In this document: positions 1 through 9,542 of the stretch, one piece after another | Numbering within the stretch: the first letter of the stretch is position 1 | Layout: every line of letters starts with the position of its first letter | DNA from: Nocardia sp. SYP-A9097 | Lineage (GTDB): Bacteria; Actinomycetota; Actinomycetes; Mycobacteriales; Mycobacteriaceae | Length of the DNA stretch: 60,549 nt | Reading direction: 5' to 3' | NCBI RefSeq assembly: GCF_009649815.1 | Contig: NZ_WJIC01000037.1 | Location: 1-60,549, forward strand | Position numbers and translations under genes: made by a program | Notes under the pieces: model-generated | Seen by the model: the letters and a program-made list of their open reading frames with translations, nothing else | Told to the model about the DNA's origin: nothing | Database searches by the model: none

Positions 1-1209
1 AGCAAGCTGGGGGTGCGTCTGGAGTTGGGGCAGGAACTCGAACCGACGTTGCCGTTGATCGCCGAAGCCCAACGCGAGGGCGCACTCTCGGCCGATCACG
101 CCCGGCGGGTGATGCGGGTGATGGAGCAGTTGCCGCGCGGGATCGGTGTGGAGAAGACGGAGATGGCCGAGGAAATTCTCGCTGAGTACTGCCGCCGGGG
201 GTACCCCGATGATGTGTGCAAGGTCGGTGCGGCGATGATCGCGCGCCTGGACCCCGACGGGAAGCTGACCGATGCGAAGGACCGTCAACGCCGCCGCGGT
301 CTCACCTTGTGCGCGCAGCAGATGGATGGAATGTCGAGTCTGACTGCTGATCTCACCCCGCAAACCCGGGCGTTGTTCGATGCGATGCTGGCCAAGTTCG
401 CGCGCCCGGGCATGTGCAACCCCGCCGACACCGACAGCCCGTGGACCGCACAGGACGCCACCGACGACGCGCGCCTGCAAGCGGCCGCCGCCCGTGATAC
501 CCGCACTCCCGCGCAACGCAATCATGATGCGCTGCTGGGATTCCTGCGTCCCGAACTCGGTGGCCCGGCGAAGCGGGGTTCGCATCGCGGGGTACCGGTC
601 GCCACGATCATGACGATCAGCATCGCCGATGTCGAACGCGCGGCCGGGGTCGCCACCCTCGCCACCGGTGGCACCGTCCCGATCAGCGAGGCCCTGGAGT
701 TGGCCCAGAGGTCCCAGCGGTTCCTGATGGTGTTCGACCACGCGGGGATGCCCCTGCATGTCGGGCGTGAATCCCGCACCGCGACCAAGGCCCAACGCCT
801 CGCGCTGATCGCGACCGAGCGGGGCTGTACCCGCCCCAACTGCTCCGCGCCCGCCTCGCGCGCCCAGGTGCATCACCTCACCGAGTGGTCCAAGGGCGGC
901 GCGACCGATATCGAGAACCTGACCTTGGCGTGCGATAGCTGCCATGCCCAGGTCCACGACGGTCCCGGCGGCTGGAAAACGGTGAAACTCGGCCCTGATA
1001 CCGCGTTTCCGGGCCGCACCGCGTGGATCGCGCCCCCGCACATCGATCCCACCGGTACCCCGCAGGTGAATCACCGGCATCATCCCGGCGAGTTGATGGC
1101 CCTGACCCTGTCCCGGATCCAGGACCGCAACCGGCAAGCCAGGGAACGTCATAAGCGCTGGCTCGCCACCCACAGATCCACCCCCACTGGCGCCCCCGCC
1201 ACCCCCTGA
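1..1209 (+). CDS. DUF222/HNH endonuclease-family protein (5' end cut by window)
   Basis: The frame is open from base 1, so the start lies outside the window. The visible part carries the helical DUF222 (13E12-type) region followed by a C-terminal HNH module: a Cys pair (CTRPNC), then VHHLTEW, ENL and a final CDSCHAQVH, which are the zinc ligands and the His-Asn-His core. The family is abundant in nocardiae and mycobacteria, often multicopy and hypervariable, and is assumed to cut DNA, but the cellular role is not established. A strong hairpin follows the stop. A second DUF222 gene begins at 60399, so these may be paralogues. Confidence 0.85.
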   Translation, partial: SKLGVRLELGQELEPTLPLIAEAQREGALSADHARRVMRVMEQLPRGIGVEKTEMAEEILAEYCRRGYPDDVCKVGAAMIARLDPDGKLTDAKDRQRRRGLTLCAQQMDGMSSLTADLTPQTRALFDAMLAKFARPGMCNPADTDSPWTAQDATDDARLQAAAARDTRTPAQRNHDALLGFLRPELGGPAKRGSHRGVPVATIMTISIADVERAAGVATLATGGTVPISEALELAQRSQRFLMVFDHAGMPLHVGRESRTATKAQRLALIATERGCTRPNCSAPASRAQVHHLTEWSKGGATDIENLTLACDSCHAQVHDGPGGWKTVKLGPDTAFPGRTAWIAPPHIDPTGTPQVNHRHHPGELMALTLSRIQDRNRQARERHKRWLATHRSTPTGAPATP

Positions 1210-1226
1210 AAGCGGTCCTCCACACA

Positions 1227-1265
1227 CCCGTGGCACCGCAGGCTCCGGCCTGCCGGTGCCACGGG
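1227..1265 (+). terminator. Hairpin terminator after the HNH gene
   Basis: CCCGTGGCACCG (1227-1238) pairs with CGGTGCCACGGG (1254-1265), and an inner CAGGC/GCCTG stem closes on a TCCG loop; one base is bulged. It starts 18 bp after the stop codon. No U-run follows directly, which is common for actinobacterial terminators. Confidence 0.75.
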
Positions 1266-1665
1266 CGCTGGTGTCTCGGCGACCAATCCTTCTCCGGCTC
1301 TTGGCTTTCAGTCTTTTGTTCTTTATTTCTTTGTTCTTTTATGTTTTGTCTCTGAACGTAACCACAGCCTGCCAGCCAGGCTGGTACGAGAGATGACGGC
1401 ACCCAATGGGGGAGCGAAAGCCGGGTACGGCACCCAAGGTTCCCACACCTCTTCTTTGTCGCATGCACGCCACAACCGAACACCACCAAGATCGCACCAC
1501 GCCATTGGTTCGGCCCCCTCCGGCTAATGCAGCCGCTCAATGAGGGATCGCCCCGGACCAATCCACCATTCGGCATGCCCGAGAAAGTAATGCCGGTGAG
1601 CGAGCCGGTAGAACCCATCATCCCGGCCAAAACGCCGCGTGCGTGTTCGACGGAGTGCGGCTGGC
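1266..1665. other. Non-coding stretch with a T-rich tract
   Basis: No convincing gene here; the open frames are low-complexity or antisense. At about 1310-1348 there is a striking T-rich pyrimidine tract with degenerate TTTGTTCTTT repeats, very unlike the surrounding GC-rich DNA. The remaining sequence up to the RNase D stop shows no recognisable site. Confidence 0.5.
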
Positions 1666-2922
1666 TTACGACTCTTCGGTCTCAGCCGGGTAGAGCGCTT
1701 CGACCAGCCGAGGTACGGCAAGGGTGCGTTGCCAATCCCGCGCTCCGCCCGCGGCGAGGAAGTCGTTGATGAGGGTGGGGGCTTCGCCGTTGGTGGCGGT
1801 GCGCGGGAGGCCGTCCCAGCACATGCGGCGGAGCAGGTCTGGGGTGAGGAGGTTTTCGATGGGGACGGAGACCTCTGTGGAGAGGTCGCTCATGGCTGAG
1901 CGGGCGCGTTGCAGGCGGGCGGCGGCGGCGGGGTCGCGGCGTTCCCAGCGGTTCACCGGGGGCGGGCCGTCGAAAGGTTGGGTGAGGGGTGGTAATTCGT
2001 TTTCGGCGAGGGCGCGGGCGCGTTCGACGGCACCGAGCCATTCGCGGGAGTAGCGGCGTTGGCGGGGGCCGCCGAAGACCGGGAGGGCGCGCAGTTGGGC
2101 GATCGATTTGGGTTCGCCGTTGGCGGCGGCCACAATGGCCGAGTCGGGGAGGATGCGGGCCGGGGCTACATCGCGGAGCCGGGCCAGGCGGTCGCGTGTG
2201 GTCCAGAGTTCACGCACGATGGCCAGTTGGCGAGTGCGGCGCAGGGTGTGAATCCCGGAGGTGCGCCGCCAGCGGTCCGACTTCGGCGCCGAGGGTTCGG
2301 CGTTGCGCACATGTTCGAATTCCTGTGCCGCCCAGTCGGTCTTGCCTTGCTCGTCGAGGTCCAGTGCGACCGCGTCCCGCAGTTCGAGGAGCAATTCCAC
2401 GTCGAGGGCCGCGTAGTTCAGCCATTCATCGGGCAGTGGCCGGGTCGACCAGTCGGCGGCCCCGTGCCCTTTGCGGAGTTCGCGCCCGAGCAGGTTCTCC
2501 ACCATGGCCGCGAGTCCGACGCGCTCATATCCGGCGAGTCGTCCGCCGAGTTCGGTGTCGAAGAGCCGCGCCGGGTAGAGCCCGAGTTCGGCGAGTCCGG
2601 GCAGGTCCTGATCGGCGGAGTGCAGTACCCACTCCAGATCGTTGATCGCGTCCGCGAGGGGTTCCAGGTCTCCGTCGAGGGGGATCGGGTCGATCAGAAA
2701 GGACCCGGCTCCGGCGCGCCGCAATTGAATCAGATAGGCGCGATTGGAGTACCGGAACCCGGAAGCGCGTTCGGCGTCGACGGCCAGGGGCCCGGTGCCG
2801 GCGGCGAGTCGCTGGGCGGCGTCGGTGATTTCGGCAGCACTGTCCAATACCGGCGGCACACCCTCCACTGGCGCGAGCAGCGGTACCGCGGCAGTGGCTT
2901 CGGGCTCTTCTGGTACGGACAT
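1666..2922 (-). CDS. rnd: Ribonuclease D family 3'-5' exonuclease (HRDC domain)
   Basis: About 418 residues. The N-terminal DEDD exonuclease shows PLAVDAERASGFRY (motif I with D and E), VLHSADQDLPGL (motif II) and YAALDVELLLEL (motif III, Tyr-type). A C-terminal HRDC-like helical region follows. Expected to trim 3' ends of structured RNAs. I chose the ATG at 2922 (MSVPEEPE), because the longer frame runs into the DUF3000 gene and its N-terminus lacks family character. It lies 139 bp downstream of DUF3000 on the same strand, the same pair seen in M. tuberculosis as Rv2681/Rv2680. Confidence 0.9.
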   Translation of the reverse strand: MSVPEEPEATAAVPLLAPVEGVPPVLDSAAEITDAAQRLAAGTGPLAVDAERASGFRYSNRAYLIQLRRAGAGSFLIDPIPLDGDLEPLADAINDLEWVLHSADQDLPGLAELGLYPARLFDTELGGRLAGYERVGLAAMVENLLGRELRKGHGAADWSTRPLPDEWLNYAALDVELLLELRDAVALDLDEQGKTDWAAQEFEHVRNAEPSAPKSDRWRRTSGIHTLRRTRQLAIVRELWTTRDRLARLRDVAPARILPDSAIVAAANGEPKSIAQLRALPVFGGPRQRRYSREWLGAVERARALAENELPPLTQPFDGPPPVNRWERRDPAAAARLQRARSAMSDLSTEVSVPIENLLTPDLLRRMCWDGLPRTATNGEAPTLINDFLAAGGARDWQRTLAVPRLVEALYPAETEES

Positions 2923-3061
2923 GGTCTTGAACTCTACGGGTAGGACAGTCGCGATCCGCGTCACGTCGCCGAAACGACAGACCGCGACATGGCGCCGGGC
3001 TGTTGGGAATCGTAGTGGCCCGGCGCCGATTTCGTTGCGGTACAGGTGTTCTCGTTCGGGA

Positions 3062-3691
3062 CTAGTCGGGATCGCTGTCGTCGTGCCGCACATCCAGCCG
3101 GGTAACCCCGGCGGGTGGTAGTCCGGCGGCGAAGGCGAGGACTTCGCCGAAGGCTTCGACGTGCGGCTTCATATCGGTATCGCCGACGGTCCAGGAGGCG
3201 CGCAGTTCGAGTTGATGCGCGCGTGGCGGTCCGGCGATATCGCCGTAGCGCACCGAACTTGTCGCGGTGACGGTGCCACCCAGCGCGGTGAACGGTGCCC
3301 GCGAGTCGAGGGCGTCCACCAGCCAGCTCCATGCCACTTCGGGCAGTAGCGGGTCGGCGGCGAGCGCGGAGTCGATATCGGCCTGGATGTAGGCGACCAA
3401 CCGGAATACTCCGTGCCAGGCGTCCTGCCCGTCCGGGTCGTGTAGCAGGATCAGTCGGCCGAAGGCGTCCCCCTCGGAGTCGACGGGGACCACATTGGTG
3501 TCGGGGCGAGTGACTTCCGCTCCTAATGCATAGGAGTACGGAGCCAGGCGCTGCGGGGGGCGGATCGGAGCTAGCCCGATCCGTGGATGCACTGTTGCGG
3601 TTCCCATCGCATCGACCGCGGCGCGGAACCCTATGGGTTCTTCGGGCTCCGGGGTCGGTGCGGCGCCGTCGCGGAAGTCGAGCGGTGTCAC
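3062..3691 (-). CDS. DUF3000 family protein
   Basis: 209 residues, close to the length of the actinobacterial DUF3000 family (Rv2680-like), whose function is unknown. Visible features are a conserved N-terminal FRAAVDAM segment, LGAEVTRPD, and a centre rich in acidic and aromatic residues (HDPDGQDAWHGVFRLVAYIQAD). No signal peptide or membrane helix. It is transcribed away from hemE with about 70 bp between the two starts, and is probably cotranscribed with RNase D. The persistent pairing with RNase D in Actinobacteria suggests a linked role, but that is inference. Confidence 0.85.
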   Translation of the reverse strand: MTPLDFRDGAAPTPEPEEPIGFRAAVDAMGTATVHPRIGLAPIRPPQRLAPYSYALGAEVTRPDTNVVPVDSEGDAFGRLILLHDPDGQDAWHGVFRLVAYIQADIDSALAADPLLPEVAWSWLVDALDSRAPFTALGGTVTATSSVRYGDIAGPPRAHQLELRASWTVGDTDMKPHVEAFGEVLAFAAGLPPAGVTRLDVRHDDSDPD

Positions 3692-3765
3692 GTATGAGGA
3701 CGGTAGACCTACCGGGCCCGGTGTAGTGAGAGGCGCGCCGCTCGCGGCCTTTACGATGAGCGGTG

Positions 3766-4833
3766 ATGAGCACTCACACTCGCCGCCAGCTGACCGATGC
3801 GCCCCTTCTAGTCGCCGCCTCGGGTGGCGTCCCGCATCGCCGTCCGGTGTGGTTCATGCGTCAGGCAGGGCGTTCGCTGCCGGAGTACCGCGAACTGCGC
3901 AAGGGGATCGGCATGCTCGAATCATGCTTCGATCCGGAGCTGGTGTGCGAGATCACCATGCAGCCGGTCCGGCGGCACGATGTCGACGCGGCAATCCTGT
4001 TCTCGGACATTGTCGTTCCGTTGAAGGCCGCCGGGATCGATCTGGATATCGTGCCCGGTGTCGGGCCGGTCGTCGCGAATCCGGTTCGGACCGTGGCCGA
4101 TGTGCGCGCCCTGCCGCGCCTGCGGGCCGAGGAGGTCGGTGCGGTGACCGCCGGTATCGGGCTGCTGCTCGACGCGCTCGGCGAGGTGCCGTTGATCGGA
4201 TTCGCGGGCGCGCCGTTCACCCTGGCCTCGTATCTGGTCGAGGGCGGGCCGAGCAAGAACCACGAGCGCACCAAGGCGATGATGCTCGCCGATCCGGAGA
4301 CCTGGCATCAGCTGCTCGGGGTGCTGACCGATATCACCATCGAATTCCTGCAGGCGCAGATCACCGCCGGGGTGGACGCGGTGCAGTTGTTCGATTCCTG
4401 GGCCGGGGCATTGACCCTCGCGCAGTATCGCGAGTTCGTGTTCCCGCATTCGCAGCGGGTCTTCGCGGAGGTGGCGTCGGCGGGTATCCCGCGCATCCAC
4501 TTCGGTGTGGGCACCGGAGAACTGCTGGGCGCCATGGGTGAGGCCGGGGCCGATGTGGTCGGTGTCGACTGGCGGATTCCCCTGGATGACGCGGTGCGCC
4601 GGGTCGGTCCCGGAAAAGCGTTGCAGGGCAATCTGGATCCGGCGGTGTTGTTTGCCGGTCCGGCCGCCATCGAATCCGAGATTCGGCGGATCGCCCGGGA
4701 AGCGGATGCGGCGATCACCTTGGGCGCCAAGGGGCACATCTTCAATCTCGGTCACGGCGTACTGCCCGATACCGATCCCGAGGTGATCACCGCGACGGTC
4801 GAGCTGATTCACAGCCTGCCTTCTCCGCTGTAA
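3766..4833 (+). CDS. hemE: Uroporphyrinogen decarboxylase
   Basis: Converts uroporphyrinogen III to coproporphyrinogen III in the cytoplasm, with no cofactor. About 355 residues, the usual length. Signature blocks are present: PVWFMRQAGRSLPEYR near the N-terminus (substrate-binding Arg), LFSDIVVP, GFAGAPFTLASYL, LFDSWAG and the C-terminal GHIFNLGHGV. A GTG lies one codon upstream of the ATG at 3766; I prefer the ATG, which gives the family-like start MSTHTRR. It is divergent from DUF3000 and its 3' end overlaps the convergent LysR gene by 25 bp. hemY and hemQ further right complete a haem neighbourhood. Confidence 0.95.
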   Translation: MSTHTRRQLTDAPLLVAASGGVPHRRPVWFMRQAGRSLPEYRELRKGIGMLESCFDPELVCEITMQPVRRHDVDAAILFSDIVVPLKAAGIDLDIVPGVGPVVANPVRTVADVRALPRLRAEEVGAVTAGIGLLLDALGEVPLIGFAGAPFTLASYLVEGGPSKNHERTKAMMLADPETWHQLLGVLTDITIEFLQAQITAGVDAVQLFDSWAGALTLAQYREFVFPHSQRVFAEVASAGIPRIHFGVGTGELLGAMGEAGADVVGVDWRIPLDDAVRRVGPGKALQGNLDPAVLFAGPAAIESEIRRIAREADAAITLGAKGHIFNLGHGVLPDTDPEVITATVELIHSLPSPL

Positions 4834-5759
4834 TCGACTGCCCAGGCCGGCCGCCACACCGGTGCGGCCGGCGGTGCCAGGCTCGCGAGATGTTCGATGA
4901 TCGCCCGCAGTCCCGGGTGCGGGTTCGCGCTCGGGAGGAGGAGCGAAATCGGGTACGCGAGTACCGGATTCGCGATCGGAATACGGCGCAGGTCGTGATT
5001 CGCGGGCCAGAGGTAGCGGTCGCGCGCGCCGACCAGCGTGGCCACATCCGCGGAGTCCGCGAGGATGTCCAGGAGTACCTCATTGCCGAAATTCGGTCCC
5101 GCGGCGTCGATGCGGAGGTCGAATTCGGTGACGAGCTGATCGTAGAAGTCCGACCATTCGCTGCCCGGCGCGATACCCGGCACCCAGATCCGATGTTTGC
5201 GTAATTGAGCCGGGGTGAGGCTGCGTGCGGCGGCGAGCGGATGTCTCGGGCCGACAAGCAGTTCCAGCGGTGAGTCGAACGCGTGGATCATCCGCACCTC
5301 GCGCGGTAGCGTGGCCGGATCGGTGACCGAGCGGAACGAAGCGTCGATATCGCCCGCGCGGACGGCGGCCACCGCCGCCTGCGGATCATTGACCCGCAGG
5401 GTCACCACATCGAGCGCCGGTTCGGGATGCGCACGCCAATAGTCGTGTAGCACAACGGCTTGCGCGGACCGCAGACCGAGCACATCGATTCGCAGCGCCC
5501 GCGAGCCCGGTTTGATCGCGGTGATCGCGCGATCGACACTGCTGACGATATTGCGTGCGTGGGGGAGGAACGCTTGACCGTCGAGGGTCAACTCGACCCC
5601 GCGCGCGGTGCGGTTGAACAGCCGGATGTCGAGTGCCCGTTCGAGTGTCGCGATCCGTTTCGACACGGCCTGCTGTGTCACGCCGAGCTCGTCGGCCGCG
5701 TGCTGCAGCTGTCCGAGTTCGGCCGCACGAACGAACGATCGCACCGCTTCGGTATCCAT
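4809..5759 (-). CDS. LysR-family transcriptional regulator
   Basis: 316 residues. The N-terminal winged helix-turn-helix (residues 1-60: FVRAAELGQLQHAADELGV, then a recognition helix with VTQQAVSKRIATLE) is followed by a periplasmic-binding-like effector domain (about 90-295). It is divergent from the MFS gene at 5880 with 120 bp between the starts, the usual layout for a LysR protein controlling its neighbour; this target is inferred. Its 3' end overlaps hemE. No inducer can be guessed from sequence. Confidence 0.9.
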   Translation of the reverse strand: MDTEAVRSFVRAAELGQLQHAADELGVTQQAVSKRIATLERALDIRLFNRTARGVELTLDGQAFLPHARNIVSSVDRAITAIKPGSRALRIDVLGLRSAQAVVLHDYWRAHPEPALDVVTLRVNDPQAAVAAVRAGDIDASFRSVTDPATLPREVRMIHAFDSPLELLVGPRHPLAAARSLTPAQLRKHRIWVPGIAPGSEWSDFYDQLVTEFDLRIDAAGPNFGNEVLLDILADSADVATLVGARDRYLWPANHDLRRIPIANPVLAYPISLLLPSANPHPGLRAIIEHLASLAPPAAPVWRPAWAVDYSGEGRL

Positions 5760-5879
5760 CGATCCACCTTACGGGTGCTCAACCGATGGTTGTGGCTCGC
5801 CGGAAGACAGTTGTTTGATCCCCGGCCGGTGCGGCTGCTGTGATCGCCGTATTCGAATATCGGTTTGTGGCAAGGGAGT

Positions 5880-7115
5880 ATGCGCGTGCAATTGGGGCGC
5901 AATTTCGGCTGGCTGTGGTCGGCCTACGCGGTCAGTACATACGGCACCTGGATCGCGTTCGGGGCGTTTCCGCTGCTCGCGGTGCGGGTGCTGGACTCGA
6001 ACGCCTTCGCGGTATCGCTGTTGGAGGCGGCGGGTCTGGCGGTCGCGGCCGTGGTCGCGTTCACGCTGGGGCCGTGGGTGGAGCAGCGGGCCAAGCGTCC
6101 GGTGATGATCGGGATGGACCTGATCCGATTCGCCGCGATGGCGAGTATTCCGGTCGCGTATGCGCTCGGCGTGCTGTCCTATGGTCAACTGTTGGTTGTC
6201 TCGGTCGTGTCCGGGACCGCGAGCATAGCGTTCACCGCCGCCTCCGGCGCATACCTGAAATACCTTGTCCCGCGCGATCACCTGCTGGTGGCGAACGGGC
6301 GATTCGAGGCGACGAGTTGGGCGGCGACCGCGGTGGGGCCGCCTCTCGGTGGCGCGTTGATCGGTCTGCTCGGCCCGGTTGTCACCGTGCTGGCCGACGC
6401 GTTCAGTTATCTGCTGTCCGCACTCGGGGTGCTGCGTATTCGTGGCGGTGATGTCGCGTCACCGCGCGGTCCGGCGACCAGGATGCGCCCGGCCGACCTG
6501 CTTGCCGGTGCGCGGTTCATCCTTCGAGACCACGCGCTGCTGTGCCTGTTCCTCAATTCGATCCTGGTGGGTGGCTTGATCATGGCCACGCTTCCACTGC
6601 TGGCCGTGCTGCTGCTGGGCCAATATCATTACCCGGCTTGGCAATACGGTCTCGCCTTCGGTCTCCCGGCGCTCGGCGGTTTTGCCGGCGCTCGCCTGTC
6701 CGCACCTCTGGTAGCCCGCTATGGCAGTCACCGGGTCATGATCGTCTTCGGTTGGCTGCGTTCGATCTTCCCGCTCGGTCTGGCGTTCATCGGTCCCGGC
6801 ATCGCGGGACTGCTCACCGTGATCGTGGTCGAGGCCCTGCTGATCACCTGCATGGGCATTTTCAATCCGATCTACGCGACCGAACGCCTGCAACGGGTGC
6901 CTGCCGATCATGCCGCCCAGGTCCTGAGCACCTGGAGCGCCGCGGGCAAACTGCTCCACGCCACACTCATGGTGATCTGGGGTGTCCTGGCTATCCTCAC
7001 CAGCCCGCTCGCGGCGATCACCATCTCCGGCGTGCTGCTGCTCGCCACTCCGCTGCTGCTGCCCAACCGCACGCACTTGGCCGGCCGACCCGGCCCGAGA
7101 GTAGCTTTCAAATAG
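5880..7115 (+). CDS. MFS transporter
   Basis: About 411 residues with roughly twelve hydrophobic segments and no signal peptide. A motif-A-like loop between helices 2 and 3 reads GPWVEQRAKRPVMIG. The overall look resembles the enterobactin-exporter (EntS/DUF894) branch of MFS efflux pumps. I chose the ATG at 5880, preceded by AAGGGAG, over the GTG at 5865. hemY starts 14 bp downstream, so the two are probably one transcript; a porphyrin or iron-related substrate is possible but not shown. It is divergent from the LysR gene. Confidence 0.85.
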   Translation: MRVQLGRNFGWLWSAYAVSTYGTWIAFGAFPLLAVRVLDSNAFAVSLLEAAGLAVAAVVAFTLGPWVEQRAKRPVMIGMDLIRFAAMASIPVAYALGVLSYGQLLVVSVVSGTASIAFTAASGAYLKYLVPRDHLLVANGRFEATSWAATAVGPPLGGALIGLLGPVVTVLADAFSYLLSALGVLRIRGGDVASPRGPATRMRPADLLAGARFILRDHALLCLFLNSILVGGLIMATLPLLAVLLLGQYHYPAWQYGLAFGLPALGGFAGARLSAPLVARYGSHRVMIVFGWLRSIFPLGLAFIGPGIAGLLTVIVVEALLITCMGIFNPIYATERLQRVPADHAAQVLSTWSAAGKLLHATLMVIWGVLAILTSPLAAITISGVLLLATPLLLPNRTHLAGRPGPRVAFK

Positions 7116-7129
7116 GAAGGGAGAGATCG

Positions 7130-8476
7130 ATGCGGATCGCGATAGTCGGTGGCGGAATCAGTGGCCTGGTGGCCGCCTACAGATTGCGCCGAACCCTGGG
7201 CGCGGCAGCCGACCTGGTGTTGATCGACGAGCGCGACCGCCTCGGCGGCATCCTGCGCACCGCTGAAATCGACGGCCATCCGGTCGACCTGGGCGCGGAG
7301 GCATTCGTCGGCCGCCGCCCCGAAATCCCTGAGCTGATGCGGGAATTGGGTATCGAGGACCAACTCGTTTACCCGGCCGGTAAGCGTCCGCTGGTGTGGT
7401 CCGGGGGCACTGGGCACAGGTTGCCGGAGCGCACGCTCATGGGAATCCCCGCGGGCCCAGAGTCCATTGCCGGACTGGTGGATGACGAGACCGTCGCCCA
7501 CGTTGCCGCCGAGCCCGGCAGGCCGCTGCGGTGGGAGCGCGGGGGAGACGTCTCGGTAGGCGCACTGGTAGCGGACCGTTTCGGCGAGCAGGTGGTCCGC
7601 CGCAGCGTCGATCCACTCCTGGGTGGCGTGTACGCCGGTACCGCCGATTCGATCGGTGTCCGAGCCGCCCTGCCGACCCTCGCTGCCGCCTTGGACGCCG
7701 GCGCAGAGAGCCTCACCGACGCCATCCGCAAGACGTTGCCACCGCCCTCCAGCACGCCGGTCTTCGGTGGTATCCGTGACGGCTATCAGGTTCTGCTGGA
7801 GGCCCTGCGTGCCGCCGCCGACGTGAAGGTCGAAACCAATACTCCCGCAACGCGACTCACCCGCACCGCGACCGGCTGGCACCTCGATCCGATAGGCGCG
7901 GTAGACGCCGTGGTATTGGCGACCCCCGCACCGGTAACCGCCGCCCTACTCCGCGATATCGCCCCCGACGCCTCGGCGATCGCCGCCGGAATCCGGCTGG
8001 CTTCCTCGGCGGTGGTCGCCATGACCTTGCCGAAGGACACCGAACTCCCCGACAATTCCGGAATCCTGGTGGCGACCGGTGAACCGTTGCGCGCCAAGGC
8101 TTTCACCCTGTCCAGCCGCAAATGGCCGCACCTGGCCGCCCGCGATGTAGCCCTGATCCGCGCCTCCTTCGGCCGCTTCGGCGACGACTCCCTGCTCTCC
8201 TGGCAGGACCCCGACCTGATCCGGGCCGCCGTCGAAGACCTGACCACTGTCACCGGCGCGGCCCTCCGCCCGATCACCGCGGTGGTGCAACGCTGGCGCG
8301 GCGGCCTCCCGCAGTACGCCCCCGGCCACACCACCCGAATCGCCGACCTACGTTCCGCCACAGCCGATCTCGACGGCCTGGCCCTGGCCGGCGCCTACCT
8401 CGACGGCGTCGGCGTACCCGCCTGCGCGGCCTCCGGCACCGCCGCCGCAGCACGAATCACCCAGCGGCTGAACTGA
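7130..8476 (+). CDS. hemY: Coproporphyrinogen III / protoporphyrinogen oxidase, FAD-dependent
   Basis: 448 residues. Begins MRIAIVGGGISGLVAAYR, the Rossmann FAD motif GxGxxG, then ERDRLGGILRT. A C-terminal flavin-binding segment ends LDGLALAGAYLDGVGVPACAASG, typical of the HemY/CgoX family. In Actinobacteria this enzyme mainly makes coproporphyrin III in the coproporphyrin-dependent haem route. Start set at the ATG at 7130 with AGGAAGGGAGAG just upstream; the longer open frame is read-through of the MFS gene. Lies between hemE and hemQ, as expected for the pathway. No ferrochelatase gene is in the window. Confidence 0.93.
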   Translation: MRIAIVGGGISGLVAAYRLRRTLGAAADLVLIDERDRLGGILRTAEIDGHPVDLGAEAFVGRRPEIPELMRELGIEDQLVYPAGKRPLVWSGGTGHRLPERTLMGIPAGPESIAGLVDDETVAHVAAEPGRPLRWERGGDVSVGALVADRFGEQVVRRSVDPLLGGVYAGTADSIGVRAALPTLAAALDAGAESLTDAIRKTLPPPSSTPVFGGIRDGYQVLLEALRAAADVKVETNTPATRLTRTATGWHLDPIGAVDAVVLATPAPVTAALLRDIAPDASAIAAGIRLASSAVVAMTLPKDTELPDNSGILVATGEPLRAKAFTLSSRKWPHLAARDVALIRASFGRFGDDSLLSWQDPDLIRAAVEDLTTVTGAALRPITAVVQRWRGGLPQYAPGHTTRIADLRSATADLDGLALAGAYLDGVGVPACAASGTAAAARITQRLN

Positions 8477-8489
8477 TTTGCGCGGGTGT

Positions 8490-9431
8490 CTACTTGCTGA
8501 CCAGGTCGCTGGGGTCGGTGTTGGCTCCGCAGATCACCACTGCGATTCGCTCGCCGGGATCCGGAAGATACGCCCCGGATTGCAGGGCCGCGAGCGCGGT
8601 TCCGGCGGCGTGTTCCACTGCGAGTCGCCGGTCGTCCCACAGGGATTGGCGTGCGGCGATGATCTGTTCGTCGGTGACCAGGACCGAGCGGACCACTGCT
8701 GCCCCGGCTGCCGCGATGGCCATCTCCGAAGTTCGGCTCGCACCAAGGGAATCCGCGGCGACCGACTTGATGGGGACGTCGACCGGATATCCGGCGGCCA
8801 GGCCGGCGTTGAAGGCGCGGCAGCTTTCCGGCTCGGCCGCCACCACTCGAATGCCATGGTGTGCGGCGGCTGTCGCGACACCGGTGAAGAGTCCGCCACC
8901 ACCGACCGCGACCACCACGGTGTCGAGTTCGGGCATCTGGGCGACGATCTCTTCGAGCAGAGTGCCCGCACCTGCCGCGATATACGGGTCGTCGTAGGCG
9001 TGTGAGCGCAGCGCCCCGGTTGCGGTCGCGTAGCGCTCGCATTCGGCCGCGGCGTCGGCATAGGAATCACCGCCGCGCAGCACCTGTGCGCCGAGTCCGC
9101 GCAGTCGCTCCAATTTCACCGCGGGTGCGGAGTTGGGCAGGAAAACCGTTGCGGCGGAGTCGACTATGCGTGCGGCCCAGGCGCAGGCGACGCCTGCGTT
9201 ACCGCCGGAGGCGATGGTGACGCCGACGCGCGGGAGCGTCCCGAGTTCCTGGTGCGCGAGCATGAAGTTCACCGCGCCGCGGGCTTTGAAGCTGCCCGAG
9301 TGCTGGAGGTGTTCGACGGCGAGTCGCACGCGTGCGCCGCCGAGGGTTTCGGCGGAGGTGAGGACCACGGGTCGTACCTGGCCCGAGATGCGGTCGCTGG
9401 CCGCCTTCACGTCGGCGTAAGTGGGCTGCAC
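8490..9431 (-). CDS. Threonine/serine dehydratase-like PLP enzyme
   Basis: 313 residues of the fold-type II PLP family (IlvA/serine racemase group). The PLP lysine is in HSGSFKARGA, the phosphate-binding loop in VAVGGGGLFTG, and SGGNAGVACAWAA is the substrate loop. No C-terminal ACT regulatory domain, so a catabolic dehydratase or racemase is more likely than biosynthetic IlvA. Convergent with hemY (13 bp apart) and divergent from the TetR gene at 9568; the shared 136 bp holds palindromes near the TetR start. Exact substrate unknown. Confidence 0.88.
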   Translation of the reverse strand: MQPTYADVKAASDRISGQVRPVVLTSAETLGGARVRLAVEHLQHSGSFKARGAVNFMLAHQELGTLPRVGVTIASGGNAGVACAWAARIVDSAATVFLPNSAPAVKLERLRGLGAQVLRGGDSYADAAAECERYATATGALRSHAYDDPYIAAGAGTLLEEIVAQMPELDTVVVAVGGGGLFTGVATAAAHHGIRVVAAEPESCRAFNAGLAAGYPVDVPIKSVAADSLGASRTSEMAIAAAGAAVVRSVLVTDEQIIAARQSLWDDRRLAVEHAAGTALAALQSGAYLPDPGERIAVVICGANTDPSDLVSK

Positions 9432-9542
9432 TGCACTTCCTTCGCTGTTCGGGTCGGTCCGGGGGCAGGTCGGTTTCCGGCGGCCGCACGGCGTTGGCGC
9501 GGTGGCGAACGAAAACTGTGCGCGGGCCGGTGCAGCGGATAA

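Noticed and set aside
3692..3765. Haem or metal riboswitch before hemE
   Set aside because: The 71-bp divergent region is too short and shows no conserved structured element.
2961..3773. 270-codon minus-strand ORF over DUF3000
   Set aside because: Arg-rich shadow in another frame; DUF3000 is the supported gene.
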